NCBI GenBank assembly: GCA_030040395.1
Contig: JASHTU010000462.1
Span: 1 to 8,445, forward strand
Source: Acidobacteriaceae bacterium
Lineage (GTDB): Bacteria; Acidobacteriota; Terriglobia; Terriglobales; Acidobacteriaceae
Direction: 5' to 3'
DNA length: 8,445 bases
The notes under the pieces are model-generated. The model made no database searches. It was not told the origin of the DNA and saw only the letters and a program-made list of their open reading frames with translations. The number at the start of each line of letters is the position of its first letter. The first letter of the stretch is position 1. Shown here piece after piece: positions 1-7,605 of this stretch. The position numbers and the translations under genes are program-made.

Positions 1-1737
<1,737 letters not shown>

Positions 1738-1775
1738 ATCCTGACGCTGGCTTGCTATCCTGACGCTGGTTTGCT
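1738..1775. repeat. Two tandem 19-bp copies just after the gyrB stop
   Basis: Two adjacent 19-base copies (atcctgacgctggYttgct) start at the first base after the gyrB stop codon and differ at a single position. They lie in the 100-base convergent gap between gyrB and the TonB-like gene. The unit has no obvious hairpin, so it is more likely a small slippage duplication than a terminator. The rest of the gap (1776-1837) shows nothing recognisable. Confidence 0.8.
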
Positions 1776-1837
1776 GGTGTGGTTACAAAACGGTCCGCAA
1801 AGCACGCTGAAGAAACCCAACATAATCAAGAGCCGCA

Positions 1838-3097
1838 TCATCTTTCCAGCACGAAGTTGACGTCGATCGTTGTTTCAATCTCTACCGGCTGGTTGTTGAG
1901 CTTGTATGGTCTGTAGCGCCAGGTCTGCACGGCATCGACGGCGGCCTGCTGCAACATGGGCGGTCCGCTCACAACGTGCAAATCCCTAATCATTCCGGAC
2001 TTGGAAATAATGGCCTGCAGCTCCACCGTGCCCGACACGCGGGCCACTTTCGCAATGGGCGGATAAACGGGCGGTGTTGTCTCAATCAACATTCCAACCG
2101 CGACGCCCGATGAAATAGTAATCGGTTTGAAAGGCGCAGGTGCAACGACGGGCCGTCTGTGTCCATCGAAGATTCTGTTATTCGCGGCACTGCCGCCAAG
2201 ACCAGCCAAAACGGCTACGCCAAGATTCGCGGGAGGAGGTTCATCAACCGTCACTGGCTTCTTCGCGCCCTGCGGAATCCGCGTTGGCGCAATGAGTTGA
2301 TCGTGCATCATTTCCGCCCGCACCTTCGTCGAGTTCGCTCCCCTCTCATCGCTGGCCGGCTGGCGATCCGCTATCTCTTGCCTTTCCGTTGTCGCCGGCG
2401 GCTCGACTTGGTTTAACGGTTCACCGGCCGATGGCTCCGGCGCGTCCGTCCGCAGCTCAATATTGCTTGTCGCTGGAAGCGGCCCAACAGACTGCTTCGC
2501 CACGACCTTTGCGCCAGGATGGAAGCGCGCGATCAAGAGGAGAGGAAGCAGAATCGAACAGGCGCCAGCAGCGCCAACGGCCATCCATTTGCTTTTTGCT
2601 GGATTTCCCGGTGTCTTCTGCTCTTCTGCAATTGCGCCTTTCTTCGATGCGAACGGCGCGTAGAGAGCCTTTTCAGCTTCAGGTTTCATTGTTGCGGTGC
2701 GTGCGGATGAGTTACGCGTTCCATCCGCTGTGGCGGCGTTTAATCGCCTCAGCTGCGCGGGAGCTTCATCCGCCGTAAGTCTGGACGCTGGTGTACGCGA
2801 TGCACGGCTTGGCGGTCCATTCACCAACTCGCTCTTCAACATTTGCTGGTCAATTGAGACTGCTGCGGACGGGGCTGAGCCTGAAGCGCGCAGCTTCTCC
2901 ACCACGGGCGGCGAGATTGCTGCGCGCTCAGCGGATTGCCCTGGCGGTTTTGGATTCTTGCCCGAGGATCGAGCGGCTAACCTTGCTTCCCATTCACCAA
3001 CAGGCCCAGCCGTGGGAGACTCTTCGCCATCCCAATCGCTGAAATCCGCCGGAAGCATTTCAGGTAGCAACGAGGTCATTTCTTCTGGAGATGCCAT
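1838..3097 (-). CDS. TonB-like energy transducer with long cytoplasmic N-terminus
   Basis: This 419-residue protein ends in a TonB C-terminal domain (about 330-419). That domain has the typical PPVYPPIAK opening, the strand VSGTVELQAIISKSG, the helix QQAAVDAVQTWRYRP and the final strand TTIDVNFVLER. In known systems this domain contacts TonB boxes of outer-membrane receptors in the periplasm and transmits energy from ExbB/ExbD. A single hydrophobic segment at about 171-191 is the membrane anchor, followed by a Pro/Ala-rich periplasmic spacer. Unlike classical TonB, which has only a short cytoplasmic tail, about 170 polar residues precede the anchor. The ATG at 3097 is preferred because AAGGGAG lies ten bases upstream. 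An alternative ATG at 3079 would form an ATGA overlap with the phosphatase stop. The 22-base overlap implies co-transcription and translational coupling. No ExbB, ExbD or receptor gene is visible, so the partner is unknown and the protein could serve a non-transport role. Confidence 0.85.
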   Translation of the reverse strand: MASPEEMTSLLPEMLPADFSDWDGEESPTAGPVGEWEARLAARSSGKNPKPPGQSAERAAISPPVVEKLRASGSAPSAAVSIDQQMLKSELVNGPPSRASRTPASRLTADEAPAQLRRLNAATADGTRNSSARTATMKPEAEKALYAPFASKKGAIAEEQKTPGNPAKSKWMAVGAAGACSILLPLLLIARFHPGAKVVAKQSVGPLPATSNIELRTDAPEPSAGEPLNQVEPPATTERQEIADRQPASDERGANSTKVRAEMMHDQLIAPTRIPQGAKKPVTVDEPPPANLGVAVLAGLGGSAANNRIFDGHRRPVVAPAPFKPITISSGVAVGMLIETTPPVYPPIAKVARVSGTVELQAIISKSGMIRDLHVVSGPPMLQQAAVDAVQTWRYRPYKLNNQPVEIETTIDVNFVLER

Positions 3098-5982
3098 TGG
3101 CCGTCGTCTCCCTTCTCGTAAATGGCGCCTTTATAAGTGCGAGTTTCGCGTTGAGCACTCTGCGTAACTCGATCGTCCTCTCCCGCAACCCATGGTTCTG
3201 CGTCGCCGGCCGGGGCACTCTGCGTAAGTCGATCGTCCTCTCCTGCAACCCATGGTTCTGCGTCGCCGGCCGGAGCACTCTGCGTAACTCGATCATCCTC
3301 TCCTGCAACCCATAGTTCTGCGTCGCCGGCCGGGGCAAGCCGAGCAGCGGCGCCGGAAGCCGGCAGCGTCTGCGACGCCGCCTTGAGCAACAAGTCAACA
3401 TTCGGCAGCCCCTCCACGATCAGCGTCACGGCGGCCTGCACTTTGGCGTACTTCTCCCGATCCTCTGGAGTGAAGAAGACCGAGAGTCTGTGCTCGCCCG
3501 GCGGCAACACGTCGCTGGCCCCCGGAGTGTAGAGAAACGAACCAGGCACGGAGGAGCTGGCGCTTAACTGCTCATCGCCGAGAGCCGTTCCATAAAAAAT
3601 CGAGGCAGGGCGCAGCCATGTAATCTCTGGGGGCACGATTGGGGTTACCGCTATCGATACCGTGGCCTGCGCCTGGGTGTAATTCACGCAGTCGGCAGGA
3701 GTGAAGGTTACCGAAAGCGTGCGGGCTCCGGGCTCAAGTCGTTCGCCCGCCGCCGGATGGTAGGTAAACGTTCCCGGGACTGAAGCGCTGGCGTTGAGCT
3801 GGGCCGAGCCGAGCGGTGTGGCGCTATTGATCGGCTCAGGCGCAGGCCAATTGATAGCCGGAGTTGCCTTATCGACGCTTAGGCGAACGGCGGCCGCTGC
3901 CGGAGTGTAATCATTCAGATTCTCCGGCGTGAAGACTAGATAGGGCGTGTGTTCGCCTGCGGCAAGCACCTCCCCCGGGCCGGGTTTGTAGAGGAAGGAT
4001 CCAGGCGCCGATGCGGTTGCGTTCAACTGCGTGTCGCTCAGTGCGGCGCCGTACGTGATTCTTTCCGGGGCGGGCCACGCAAGGGCCGGCGTTGTCCGGG
4101 TCACGGTGAGCGGCACGGTCGCTACCGCTGAGTCGTATTCCACTCTGTCACTGGGAGTGAAGGTCACCGACAGTGTATGCGATCCAGCCGAAAGAATCTC
4201 GCCGGCCGCCGGGGAGTACTCAAACGTGCCCGGAACCGAGGCTGAAGCGTTGAGTTCGGCGGGGCCCAGCGGCGCACCAAAGGAGATTGGATCTGGAGAC
4301 GTCCAATCGATCATCGGGACGGTCTTGGCCGCCTTAATCGAGACGGTGGCCTGCGCCGTTGTGTAGTTGGCCTTGTCCGTCGGAATGAAGGTGACCGAAA
4401 GCGTGTGCGTCCCCTCCGGAAGCATCTCGCCGGCCGCTGGAGAATACTCAAATGTGCCCGGAACAGAAACCGAGGCATTGAGCTGAGCCGCGCCAAGTTC
4501 GACGCCAGGCGGCACATTGGAAGGAGCGGGCCACTGGATGGAGGGCGTAGCTCTCGAGACAGTGATAGAAACCGAGTCCAGCACCGGATTGTCTTCCGGC
4601 GAGTCGGCCGCATGGAATGTCACCCACAGCGTGTGCGTTCCCGCCGGCAATACATAGCCCGGGCCCGGTGTGTAGACGAATTTTCCTTCGACAGAGGCTG
4701 TGGCGTTGAGCTGGAGGGAGCTCAGCCTGGTTCCGTACGCGATTGGCTCCGGTGTCGCCCAGGAGACGGTCGGTTGAACGCCCGGGACCGGGGGAGCGGC
4801 CGATTCTGCTTCGGCTGGTTTCTCGACCATCGCATCCCTGGAAGGAGCCGCCGGTTCTGTCGCGGCTGGTTTTTCGACGAAAACCTCTTGGGAGGGAGCC
4901 GCCGGTTCTGCCGTTACCGGTTTCTCCACCATGGCGTCCTCCTCCGGACGCCCCAAGAGTGAAAAGGTTGAGGACGGCGCGTTGTTTGAAGTGCGTTTTC
5001 CGAGACTTCGAATAAGACCTAACACATTTTTCCTTTTCGGTGACGGAATCCCCGCCACAGACCCGACCTCGTCCAGAATTAGCTGTGAAATGGGCCCGTC
5101 GGACGGAGACGTATCGGATCCGGGCTCAAACTCGCACACAGGCTCAATCTCCGGCCGTGTCTCGGTTTGAGGTTCGACTGGGCAAGGAGTTGCCGCCGGC
5201 GAATCACTGCTCTGGGTCAAACGCGCAATCTCAATCGCCACATTATCGTAGCCACCTGCGTCGAGGGCCAGATTCAGCAGTGCACGGGAAGCTTCATCCA
5301 CGCTGCGAGCCCCATCCGCCAATATGCGTTCAATTTCCTGCTCCGGAACATAGCCCCAAAGACCGTCGGAGCAAAGCACGAGCGTGTCGCCGTCTTCGAG
5401 CGTGGCCTCGTGCATTTCCACCCGCACTCTGAACTCCTGTCCCAGGCGCCACTCCGGCATCGATCCATCCGGATGCTCTTCCGCCCCTTTCGGCGTTATC
5501 TGCTTACTGTCGGCTAGGTCCTGCACCGTGGAATGGTCGCCGGTGAGCCGTGTGAGCTTCTGGTTGTGGACCAGGTACGCGCGGCTGTCGCCCACATGGC
5601 CGATGATCGTCTGCATGGGTGCATGCGGGGGCTTGGCGTCCGTGCGCAGCAGTGCGACAAGCACTTTGGCGGCCATCAGGCTATCCGGGGAGTCCGGCTT
5701 CGCAGCCGCTTCTGCGATCACCGCGTTCGCTTGGCGTATGGCTTCGTCAATCACAATCTCCGGTGGGAAACATGCCGGCACATGCTCGAAGCAAGACGAG
5801 ATGGCGTCTACTGCCAGCCGGGATGCTTCGCTGCCGCCGATGCCTTCCGCAACAATCAGCAGATCGCCGAGAGGCGCGCTGGTGTGACGGACCATATCTT
5901 GGTTTTCTTTGCGAACCTTTCCGCGATCGCACTGGCCAGCGATGTTGATCGCGAACGCTTGCGGAATTGCCAAAACGCTCAT
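3076..5982 (-). CDS. PP2C-type Ser/Thr phosphatase with six Ig-like repeats and a tandem-repeat tail
   Basis: The N-terminal domain (about 8-256, numbered from the ATG at 5982) is a PPM/PP2C phosphatase, which removes phosphate from Ser/Thr using two metal ions. Visible motifs are DRGKVRKENQD ending at D29, EGIGG at 46-50, GDSR at 131-134, SDGLW at 205-209 and GGYDNV at 243-248. The usual metal-bridging Asp of the DGMGG motif is Glu46. A low-complexity linker (257-402) ends in a 17-residue repeat. Six Ig-like repeats of about 75 residues follow at roughly 403-476, 479-549, 555-627, 631-704, 707-780 and 784-856, with hallmark QLNAxAS, VPGxFxYxPxxG, HTLSVTFTP and a Trp-Pro boundary. Three 20-residue repeats (883-942) and a charged tail with YEKGDDGQWH close the 968-residue protein. 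No membrane segment or convincing signal peptide is seen. The start could also be TTG at 5988; neither has a Shine-Dalgarno at normal distance. It is the first gene of an operon with the overlapping TonB-like gene. The substrate is unknown. Confidence 0.85.
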   Translation of the reverse strand: MSVLAIPQAFAINIAGQCDRGKVRKENQDMVRHTSAPLGDLLIVAEGIGGSEASRLAVDAISSCFEHVPACFPPEIVIDEAIRQANAVIAEAAAKPDSPDSLMAAKVLVALLRTDAKPPHAPMQTIIGHVGDSRAYLVHNQKLTRLTGDHSTVQDLADSKQITPKGAEEHPDGSMPEWRLGQEFRVRVEMHEATLEDGDTLVLCSDGLWGYVPEQEIERILADGARSVDEASRALLNLALDAGGYDNVAIEIARLTQSSDSPAATPCPVEPQTETRPEIEPVCEFEPGSDTSPSDGPISQLILDEVGSVAGIPSPKRKNVLGLIRSLGKRTSNNAPSSTFSLLGRPEEDAMVEKPVTAEPAAPSQEVFVEKPAATEPAAPSRDAMVEKPAEAESAAPPVPGVQPTVSWATPEPIAYGTRLSSLQLNATASVEGKFVYTPGPGYVLPAGTHTLWVTFHAADSPEDNPVLDSVSITVSRATPSIQWPAPSNVPPGVELGAAQLNASVSVPGTFEYSPAAGEMLPEGTHTLSVTFIPTDKANYTTAQATVSIKAAKTVPMIDWTSPDPISFGAPLGPAELNASASVPGTFEYSPAAGEILSAGSHTLSVTFTPSDRVEYDSAVATVPLTVTRTTPALAWPAPERITYGAALSDTQLNATASAPGSFLYKPGPGEVLAAGEHTPYLVFTPENLNDYTPAAAAVRLSVDKATPAINWPAPEPINSATPLGSAQLNASASVPGTFTYHPAAGERLEPGARTLSVTFTPADCVNYTQAQATVSIAVTPIVPPEITWLRPASIFYGTALGDEQLSASSSVPGSFLYTPGASDVLPPGEHRLSVFFTPEDREKYAKVQAAVTLIVEGLPNVDLLLKAASQTLPASGAAARLAPAGDAELWVAGEDDRVTQSAPAGDAEPWVAGEDDRLTQSAPAGDAEPWVAGEDDRVTQSAQRETRTYKGAIYEKGDDGQWHLQKK
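3108..3114 (-). promoter_or_regulatory. Ribosome binding site of the TonB-like gene
   Basis: AAGGGAG on the minus strand, ten bases before the ATG at 3097 and inside the end of the phosphatase gene. It supports the 22-base-overlap start over the internal ATG at 3079. Confidence 0.55.
3157..3336 (-). repeat. Three tandem 60-bp units encoding 20-residue repeats
   Basis: Three contiguous 60-base units differ from each other at only a few positions. They encode APAGDAExWVAGEDDRxTQS three times near the C-terminus of the PP2C/Ig protein. The DNA identity is much higher than among the Ig-like repeats, so this expansion is young. The array stays in frame and is acidic, with a Trp per unit. It is not a CRISPR array: there are no spacers and it is coding. 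Confidence 0.95.
3415..4776 (-). repeat. Six-unit Ig-like repeat array within the phosphatase gene
   Basis: Six diverged units of about 225 bases encode consecutive beta-sandwich-like modules. Each shows a PxIxWxxPxxI opening, YG or FG in several copies, QLNAxAS, GxFxYxPxxG, HTLSVTFTP and a closing strand such as ATVSIxV. Units 2, 3 and 5 are especially alike at protein level (SVPGTFxYxPAAGE). Such MBG/Big-type modules usually occur in secreted or surface proteins and mediate adhesion or act as spacers. Confidence 0.85.
4789..4929 (-). repeat. 51-bp periodic linker repeat (17 residues)
   Basis: Three consecutive units with a 17-residue period begin VEKP and continue with a Glu-Pro-Ala-Ala-Pro type stretch (352-398 of the phosphatase). 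They form a Pro/Glu/Ala-rich, probably extended spacer between the catalytic domain and the first Ig-like module. The third unit is the most diverged. Confidence 0.8.
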
Positions 5983-6000
5983 AAACAAACCATGCGATAT

Positions 6001-6096
6001 CTATAGTCTTGCTGCTGCTTCCTCCTCAATGACTGTTAAAGGATGCGGCTCCCAATCCAATGGCAGCCCCAGAAAGGGTTTCCGACTCCTGTCCAT
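6001..6096 (-). CDS. Possible 31-codon upstream ORF in the phosphatase leader
   Basis: An ATG at 6096 opens 31 codons ending in TAG at 6003-6001, in the same frame as the phosphatase and 18 bases before its ATG. The peptide begins MDRSRKPFLGLPLDW and ends EEEAAARL, and looks more protein-like than random. There is no Shine-Dalgarno before its ATG. A strong GAGGAGG (6021-6027) lies inside it, about 38 bases before the phosphatase ATG, too far for ordinary initiation. It may couple translation by termination and re-initiation, it may be a remnant of a longer N-terminus separated by the stop, or it may be chance. Confidence 0.25.
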   Translation of the reverse strand: MDRSRKPFLGLPLDWEPHPLTVIEEEAAARL

Positions 6097-6124
6097 CGAG
6101 GGGGAGACACGAGAATTCGCCAGG

Positions 6125-6154
6125 ATTTTAAAACTCTAGCACGGAACGGGACAA
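6125..6154 (-). promoter_or_regulatory. Candidate sigma70-like promoter of the PP2C/TonB operon
   Basis: On the minus strand, TTGTCC (6154-6149) and TAAAAT (6130-6125) are separated by 18 bases, matching the -35 and -10 consensus at 4/6 and 5/6. Transcription would start near 6118 and leave a leader of about 135 bases containing the 31-codon upstream ORF. The surroundings are AT-rich compared with neighbouring genes. Confidence 0.45.
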
Positions 6155-6671
6155 ATTGGGTAAACGAAAAATTTGGTCACTACTAACGTAATCAGCGCGC
6201 CCCTGTATCAGACAGGAGGAAGGGGACGTGCCCCGCATGAAACCCCCTCCGTGTGCGGCGGCCCGGGAGCATAACCGTCTATTGTGTCAGTTACTTGCCG
6301 ATCAAAAGCCCGACGTGCCCCCGACGCGGTGGCCGTGCTGAGGCCGCGACAGTGTTGATAGCCGCTTTCACCCTGCTTGGCCGAGGAGTCGAGCCCAGCC
6401 AGAATCTTGCAGCCAATGCGTTCTGTAGAAGAAGATCCTCGATAACAGCACTATTTTCTGTTTGTTACAGATTCTCTCCAGGATCACTCCTCGAAATGTC
6501 CGGTATCGCGCCGGGAATCTTGCCTCCTGCCGCCGGCCTGGGGTCAAGGAGGCTCCCGAAGCCTGCGGCGTCACGGCGGAACTATACCTTCGGCTGGCAG
6601 GGTGGTTCAGCCGCAATGGTTATCGAGACGGTTCGAAGTCGGGGCCCATACCGGCAGCCAACCGTGGAGCC
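6155..6671. other. Intergenic stretch without a convincing gene
   Basis: The 517 bases between the operon promoter and the globin gene hold only short, unrecognisable frames on both strands (the longest is 164 codons at 6253-6747 on the plus strand). Their compositions and lack of starts with ribosome binding sites argue against real genes. It contains GC-rich hairpins at 6201-6249, an AT-rich patch around 6445-6475, and a GGTTCGAAGTC reminiscent of a T-loop that does not fold into a tRNA. It may be a decayed mobile-element remnant, but no element end was identified. Confidence 0.5.
6201..6249. repeat. Adjacent GC-rich hairpins
   Basis: CCTGT(6201-6205) and ACAGG(6211-6215) form a perfect 5-bp stem with a 5-base loop. 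Overlapping it, GGAGG(6214-6218) can pair with CCTCC(6245-6249), enclosing GGGG(6221-6224)/CCCC(6230-6233). No T-run follows on either strand, so an intrinsic terminator is not supported. The function is unknown. Confidence 0.5.
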
Positions 6672-7121
6672 TTACACCTGGAGTCCGTCCCATGACCAGC
6701 GTGGGATACTGAGGCCGTGTGGCACATCGTCGGCGGAATGGTGGTAGCGGGACATCGTTGTCGTGGTCGCCCAGGCGAAATAGTCGTGCAGCACCGGCCG
6801 CAAAGCGCCATCGTTGGCTAGTCCGACATCGGCCAGAGCCTGGTCGAAGCAGACAATTGCGCGCCGATCCATTTCATCGTGTTCCCCGTTCCCGCTGTGT
6901 ATCTTGACGACGGTGGTCTCGTCACCATAGGTGTCGGAATACGTGGTCGGGCCACCGAGCGCCTCGGCCCAGTAAGCGGCGAGTCGCTCGACATGCTGGG
7001 GGTGAAAGCCGTGGCTGAACGCATGGGCGACCACCTCGTCGGCCATCACCCGACGATGCCAGGCGTCGGCAAGACGGCGCAGGCCGTCCATACCACCCGC
7101 CGCCTCGAAGACAGTTTGCAT
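6672..7121 (-). CDS. Group II-type truncated haemoglobin
   Basis: This 149-residue protein has the 2-on-2 globin layout of the bacterial-like globin family (PF01152 type): FEAAGGMDGLRRLADAW at the start, then HPQHVERLAAYWAEALGGP, and His75 in VVKIHSGNGE aligned with the proximal haem ligand. Group II globins bind haem and O2 or NO in the cytoplasm, and roles in NO or peroxide detoxification and O2 handling are proposed for the family. The C-terminal signature ADDVPHGLSIPRWSWDG resembles a subgroup frequent in Actinobacteria. By manual alignment the B10 position is His22 rather than Tyr, and the G8 Trp is replaced by Ala88; both are typical pocket residues, so the ligand chemistry may differ. 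GGGAGG (7139-7144) is 17 bases from the chosen ATG, longer than usual, and is better placed for an out-of-frame ATG at 7129. The gene is monocistronic, with no related neighbour. Confidence 0.78.
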   Translation of the reverse strand: MQTVFEAAGGMDGLRRLADAWHRRVMADEVVAHAFSHGFHPQHVERLAAYWAEALGGPTTYSDTYGDETTVVKIHSGNGEHDEMDRRAIVCFDQALADVGLANDGALRPVLHDYFAWATTTTMSRYHHSADDVPHGLSIPRWSWDGLQV

Positions 7122-7238
7122 GCGTCCATGATTGCAAGCCTCCCGCTTCGATGCAAGACGGTGGCCCGGCGAGTGCAGTTAGGTTGCGCCATCCGCCGGG
7201 ACCCGCCAAGTGCGGCTCCAGGGTTGTCGGCGAGTGTT

Positions 7239-7256
7239 GAGAAACGTCCGTTTCTC
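7239..7256. promoter_or_regulatory. Perfect 8+2+8 inverted repeat, possible operator
   Basis: GAGAAACG-TC-CGTTTCTC is a perfect palindrome with a 2-base centre, too tight for a good RNA hairpin. It therefore looks like a binding site for a dimeric regulator rather than a terminator. It is 118 bases upstream of the globin start and 350 bases upstream of the enolase-type gene, so a regulatory target is unclear. Confidence 0.35.
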
Positions 7257-7451
7257 CGATCCACCATATGGATAACCGCCCTTGAATCGCGGCCGATCCC
7301 CAACTGTGTCTCTCTGAAACGCCGTGCGGTTCCGCACATGGCCCGTATCCCAAGCAGGCAGACCAATCACATCCCAGGGGCGCCCCAGGTCGCGATTCTG
7401 AGACCCGGGAAAGCAGCAAGTTACGCCCGCCGCCGGCCGGCAATTCCCGGG

Positions 7452-7469
7452 ATTCTCGATACCGAGAAT
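7452..7469. promoter_or_regulatory. 7+4+7 inverted repeat upstream of the enolase-type gene
   Basis: ATTCTCG-ATAC-CGAGAAT is a perfect 7-bp dyad about 100 bases upstream of the -35 element at 7570. The size and position fit an operator for a dimeric regulator of a sugar-acid gene, but no regulator gene is visible and the assignment is speculative. Confidence 0.3.
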
Positions 7470-7501
7470 TGGAAAAGCTGAATTCACAGGAGGACCGGAG
7501 C

Positions 7502-7597
7502 GTGGTCGGCGCGACGGCGATGGCGCGGGAGGTCGTTGGGCGCAGCGCCGCGAGGGCCGTAAAGCGTCTTTGCCCTGATCCGGTGGCGTGCCTATAA
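7502..7597 (+). CDS. Possible 31-codon ORF with strong ribosome binding site
   Basis: A GTG start follows AGGAGG (7488-7493) at an ideal 8-base spacing. It opens 31 codons (MVGATAMAREVVGR at the start) to a TAA at 7595-7597. The stop lies inside the -10 box of the downstream gene's promoter. The peptide is Ala/Arg/Val-rich with no known motif. It might be a small protein, a leader peptide, or the surviving start of a lost gene. The perfect Shine-Dalgarno is the main support. Confidence 0.25.
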   Translation: MVGATAMAREVVGRSAARAVKRLCPDPVACL

Positions 7598-7598
7598 T
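7570..7598 (+). promoter_or_regulatory. Near-consensus promoter predicting a leaderless mRNA
   Basis: TTGCCC (7570-7575) and a perfect TATAAT (7593-7598) are separated by 17 bases. The -10 box ends seven bases before the ATG at 7606, so transcription should start at or next to the A of the start codon. There is no Shine-Dalgarno between them, consistent with leaderless translation of the Tat-exported enzyme. Confidence 0.7.
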
Positions 7599-7605
7599 TC
7601 GGGCC

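Larger units (their letters stand above)
7122..7569. other. Intergenic stretch between globin and enolase-type gene
   Basis: This region is 448 bases between divergent genes. Several long overlapping frames exist on both strands (for example 6922-7443 and 7179-7607 on the minus strand, and 6879-7481 on the plus strand). None resembles a known family, and they overlap each other or the globin gene. It holds two perfect inverted repeats (7239-7256, 7452-7469) and the start of a possible 31-codon ORF. A decayed gene cannot be excluded. Confidence 0.5.

Noticed and set aside
1776..1837. Terminator between the convergent gyrB and TonB-like genes
   Set aside because: No stable stem followed by a T-run was found on either strand.
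3157..3336. Regular 60-base repeats considered as a CRISPR array
   Set aside because: The units are contiguous without spacers and lie in frame within the phosphatase gene.
5940..5982. N-terminus of the phosphatase considered as a signal peptide (AIPQAFA)
   Set aside because: There is no positive charge before the short hydrophobic stretch, and it leads directly into the first PP2C strand and the DRGKVRKENQD motif.
6626..6650. GGTTCGAAGTC as a tRNA T-loop
   Set aside because: The flanking bases do not form a 5-bp T-stem and no acceptor or anticodon arm fits around it.
6879..7481. 200-codon plus-strand frame
   Set aside because: Half of it is antisense to the globin gene, there is no ribosome binding site, and no family resemblance is seen.
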